From positions 1 to 7,233 of the forward strand of contig JAOZST010000192.1 of assembly GCA_029939535.1 (NCBI GenBank): 7,233 nt of DNA. The letters are read 5' to 3'. The notes beneath the pieces are model-generated. The model was not told the DNA's origin and did not search any database. It saw only the letters and a list, made by a program, of their open reading frames with translations. Source of the DNA: NBML01 sp029939535 (GTDB lineage: Bacteria; Desulfobacterota; Desulfobacteria; Desulfobacterales; Desulfobacteraceae). The number at the start of each line of letters is the position of its first letter. Positions within the stretch are counted from its first letter, which is position 1. Shown piece after piece: positions 6,465 through 7,233 of this stretch. A program made the position numbers and the translations under genes.

Positions 6465-7233
6465 TTATTGTTGTTCAGTGACTCTAAGTCCCGCTGGCAA
6501 AGGAACGTGACTTACAACGTAACGATGCTTTCCAGAGTTTTCCGCAGGAATAAAGTCAACGATCCTAATGCTTATATTGACACTGTCTCCCATGCGGGCA
6601 TGTATTCCAGAAATGATTTTTCCATTAGCATTGTCGTTCCACTTCAGGTTTGGAACGATTAGAATCTCGACTTCTTCAATTTTGTGTTGGATAAACTTGA
6701 ATTCACCGACCCCTTCCGTTGCCCGGAGGACATAAATAACGGAAAGGGCATGCATAATTCTGCCGTCCGGGGTGACGACAAAATCAGTAGAACGGCCTGC
6801 CACTTCTCCAAGAACATGCAATCCCCTTCCTTCGCAGCAGGTTTCTTCAGTGTATTTTACCATATCGCCTGTTTTATACCTGATAAACGGTTGAGCCTGA
6901 GAACAGAGACCTGTAATTACCGCTTCACCGATCTGGCCTGAAGCAACAGGTTCCCCTTGCTGATCAAGTACTTCCAGGATATGGCTCTCACTCAAAAGCA
7001 GCATCTGTCCCCCGGGGCTTTCATGTGCAGTAAAGCCAATATCTCGGCTTCCAAACTCGCTGGCCACGGGCACACCGAAAACCTCCTCTAAAATTTCTCG
7101 CTGATGAGGGTAAGTTGGCTCACCCGTAGAAAAGATTACCTTGAGCCCGGGCAGTTTCATATTGACCTTACAATCACGCGCTCTTGCAGCCAAGAGGGCG
7201 AGGCTTGTCGCATATCCATAAATACAGACCGGT
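6465..7233 (-). CDS. PaaK/CapK-like adenylate-forming ligase, C-terminal part (5' end outside window)
   Basis: Only the last 255 codons are visible. The frame stays open to the right edge, so the TTG at 7191-7193 is an internal Leu: upstream residues 5-20 read as the family's YGYATSLALLA-type segment. The protein belongs to the phenylacetate-CoA ligase/CapK branch of the ANL superfamily, which adenylates a carboxylic acid. Visible marks, numbered from the window edge: STGE near 35; FGSRDIG at 60-66 (equivalent to the YGxxE adenine-site motif, with Asp replacing Glu); PFIRYKTGD at 115-123 (the ribose-binding Asp region); a CCEGRGL segment at 132-138 like the family's C-x-CGR; and GRSTDF at 146-151 (hinge). 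No signal peptide or membrane segment is visible. Family members are usually about 430-460 residues, so roughly 180-200 are missing. In polysaccharide clusters such proteins are presumed to activate an acyl group. The substrate here is unknown. The stop lies 20 bp before the toroid gene, suggesting one operon. Confidence 0.88.
   Translation of the reverse strand, partial: PVCIYGYATSLALLAARARDCKVNMKLPGLKVIFSTGEPTYPHQREILEEVFGVPVASEFGSRDIGFTAHESPGGQMLLLSESHILEVLDQQGEPVASGQIGEAVITGLCSQAQPFIRYKTGDMVKYTEETCCEGRGLHVLGEVAGRSTDFVVTPDGRIMHALSVIYVLRATEGVGEFKFIQHKIEEVEILIVPNLKWNDNANGKIISGIHARMGDSVNISIRIVDFIPAENSGKHRYVVSHVPLPAGLRVTEQQ

Overview
The window reads as part of one long polysaccharide (EPS or capsule-type) gene cluster. 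Every supportable gene lies on the minus strand, so transcription runs from high to low coordinates. In that order the genes are: a PaaK/CapK-like adenylate-forming ligase (its 5' end lies beyond the right edge), an alpha/alpha-toroid protein, a formyltransferase of the Met-tRNA/sugar formyltransferase fold, a secreted 885-residue TIGR03790-like protein, a probable 43-residue single-span membrane protein, an exported right-handed beta-helix protein, and the first ~60 codons of another apparently exported protein that runs off the left edge. There are no RNA genes, mobile elements or CRISPR arrays.

The organism is a Gram-negative-like bacterium. The combination of CapK-like ligase, toroid protein, formyltransferase, TIGR03790-like protein and beta-helix protein recalls EPS clusters of Desulfobacterota (delta-proteobacterial) genomes. 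That assignment rests on gene content alone and is tentative. Base composition falls along the cluster, from about 50% GC near the right edge to about 30-35% at the left (spot checks by eye).

Layout: 7233-4398 is a tight block. The ligase and toroid genes are 20 bp apart, the toroid and formyltransferase genes 51 bp apart, and the formyltransferase stop and the 885-codon start are separated by a single base. These genes look co-transcribed. An AT-rich gap follows (1657-1742) and holds a weak promoter candidate. It leads into a second sub-block: the small membrane ORF (1656-1525), whose TGA overlaps the TTG start of the beta-helix gene (TTGA), and then the left-edge partial gene.

Functional reading (inference): the first three proteins lack export signals and could act in the cytoplasm on precursors (acyl activation, N-formylation of an amino sugar, an uncharacterised toroid enzyme). 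The last four carry signal peptides or a membrane span and would act on or around the exported polymer. The two most interesting points are a conserved-looking His-Gly / Ala-Cys pair in the 885-residue protein, which resembles the catalytic dyad of clan CD (caspase/gingipain-fold) peptidases, and the hidden 43-residue ORF coupled to the beta-helix gene.
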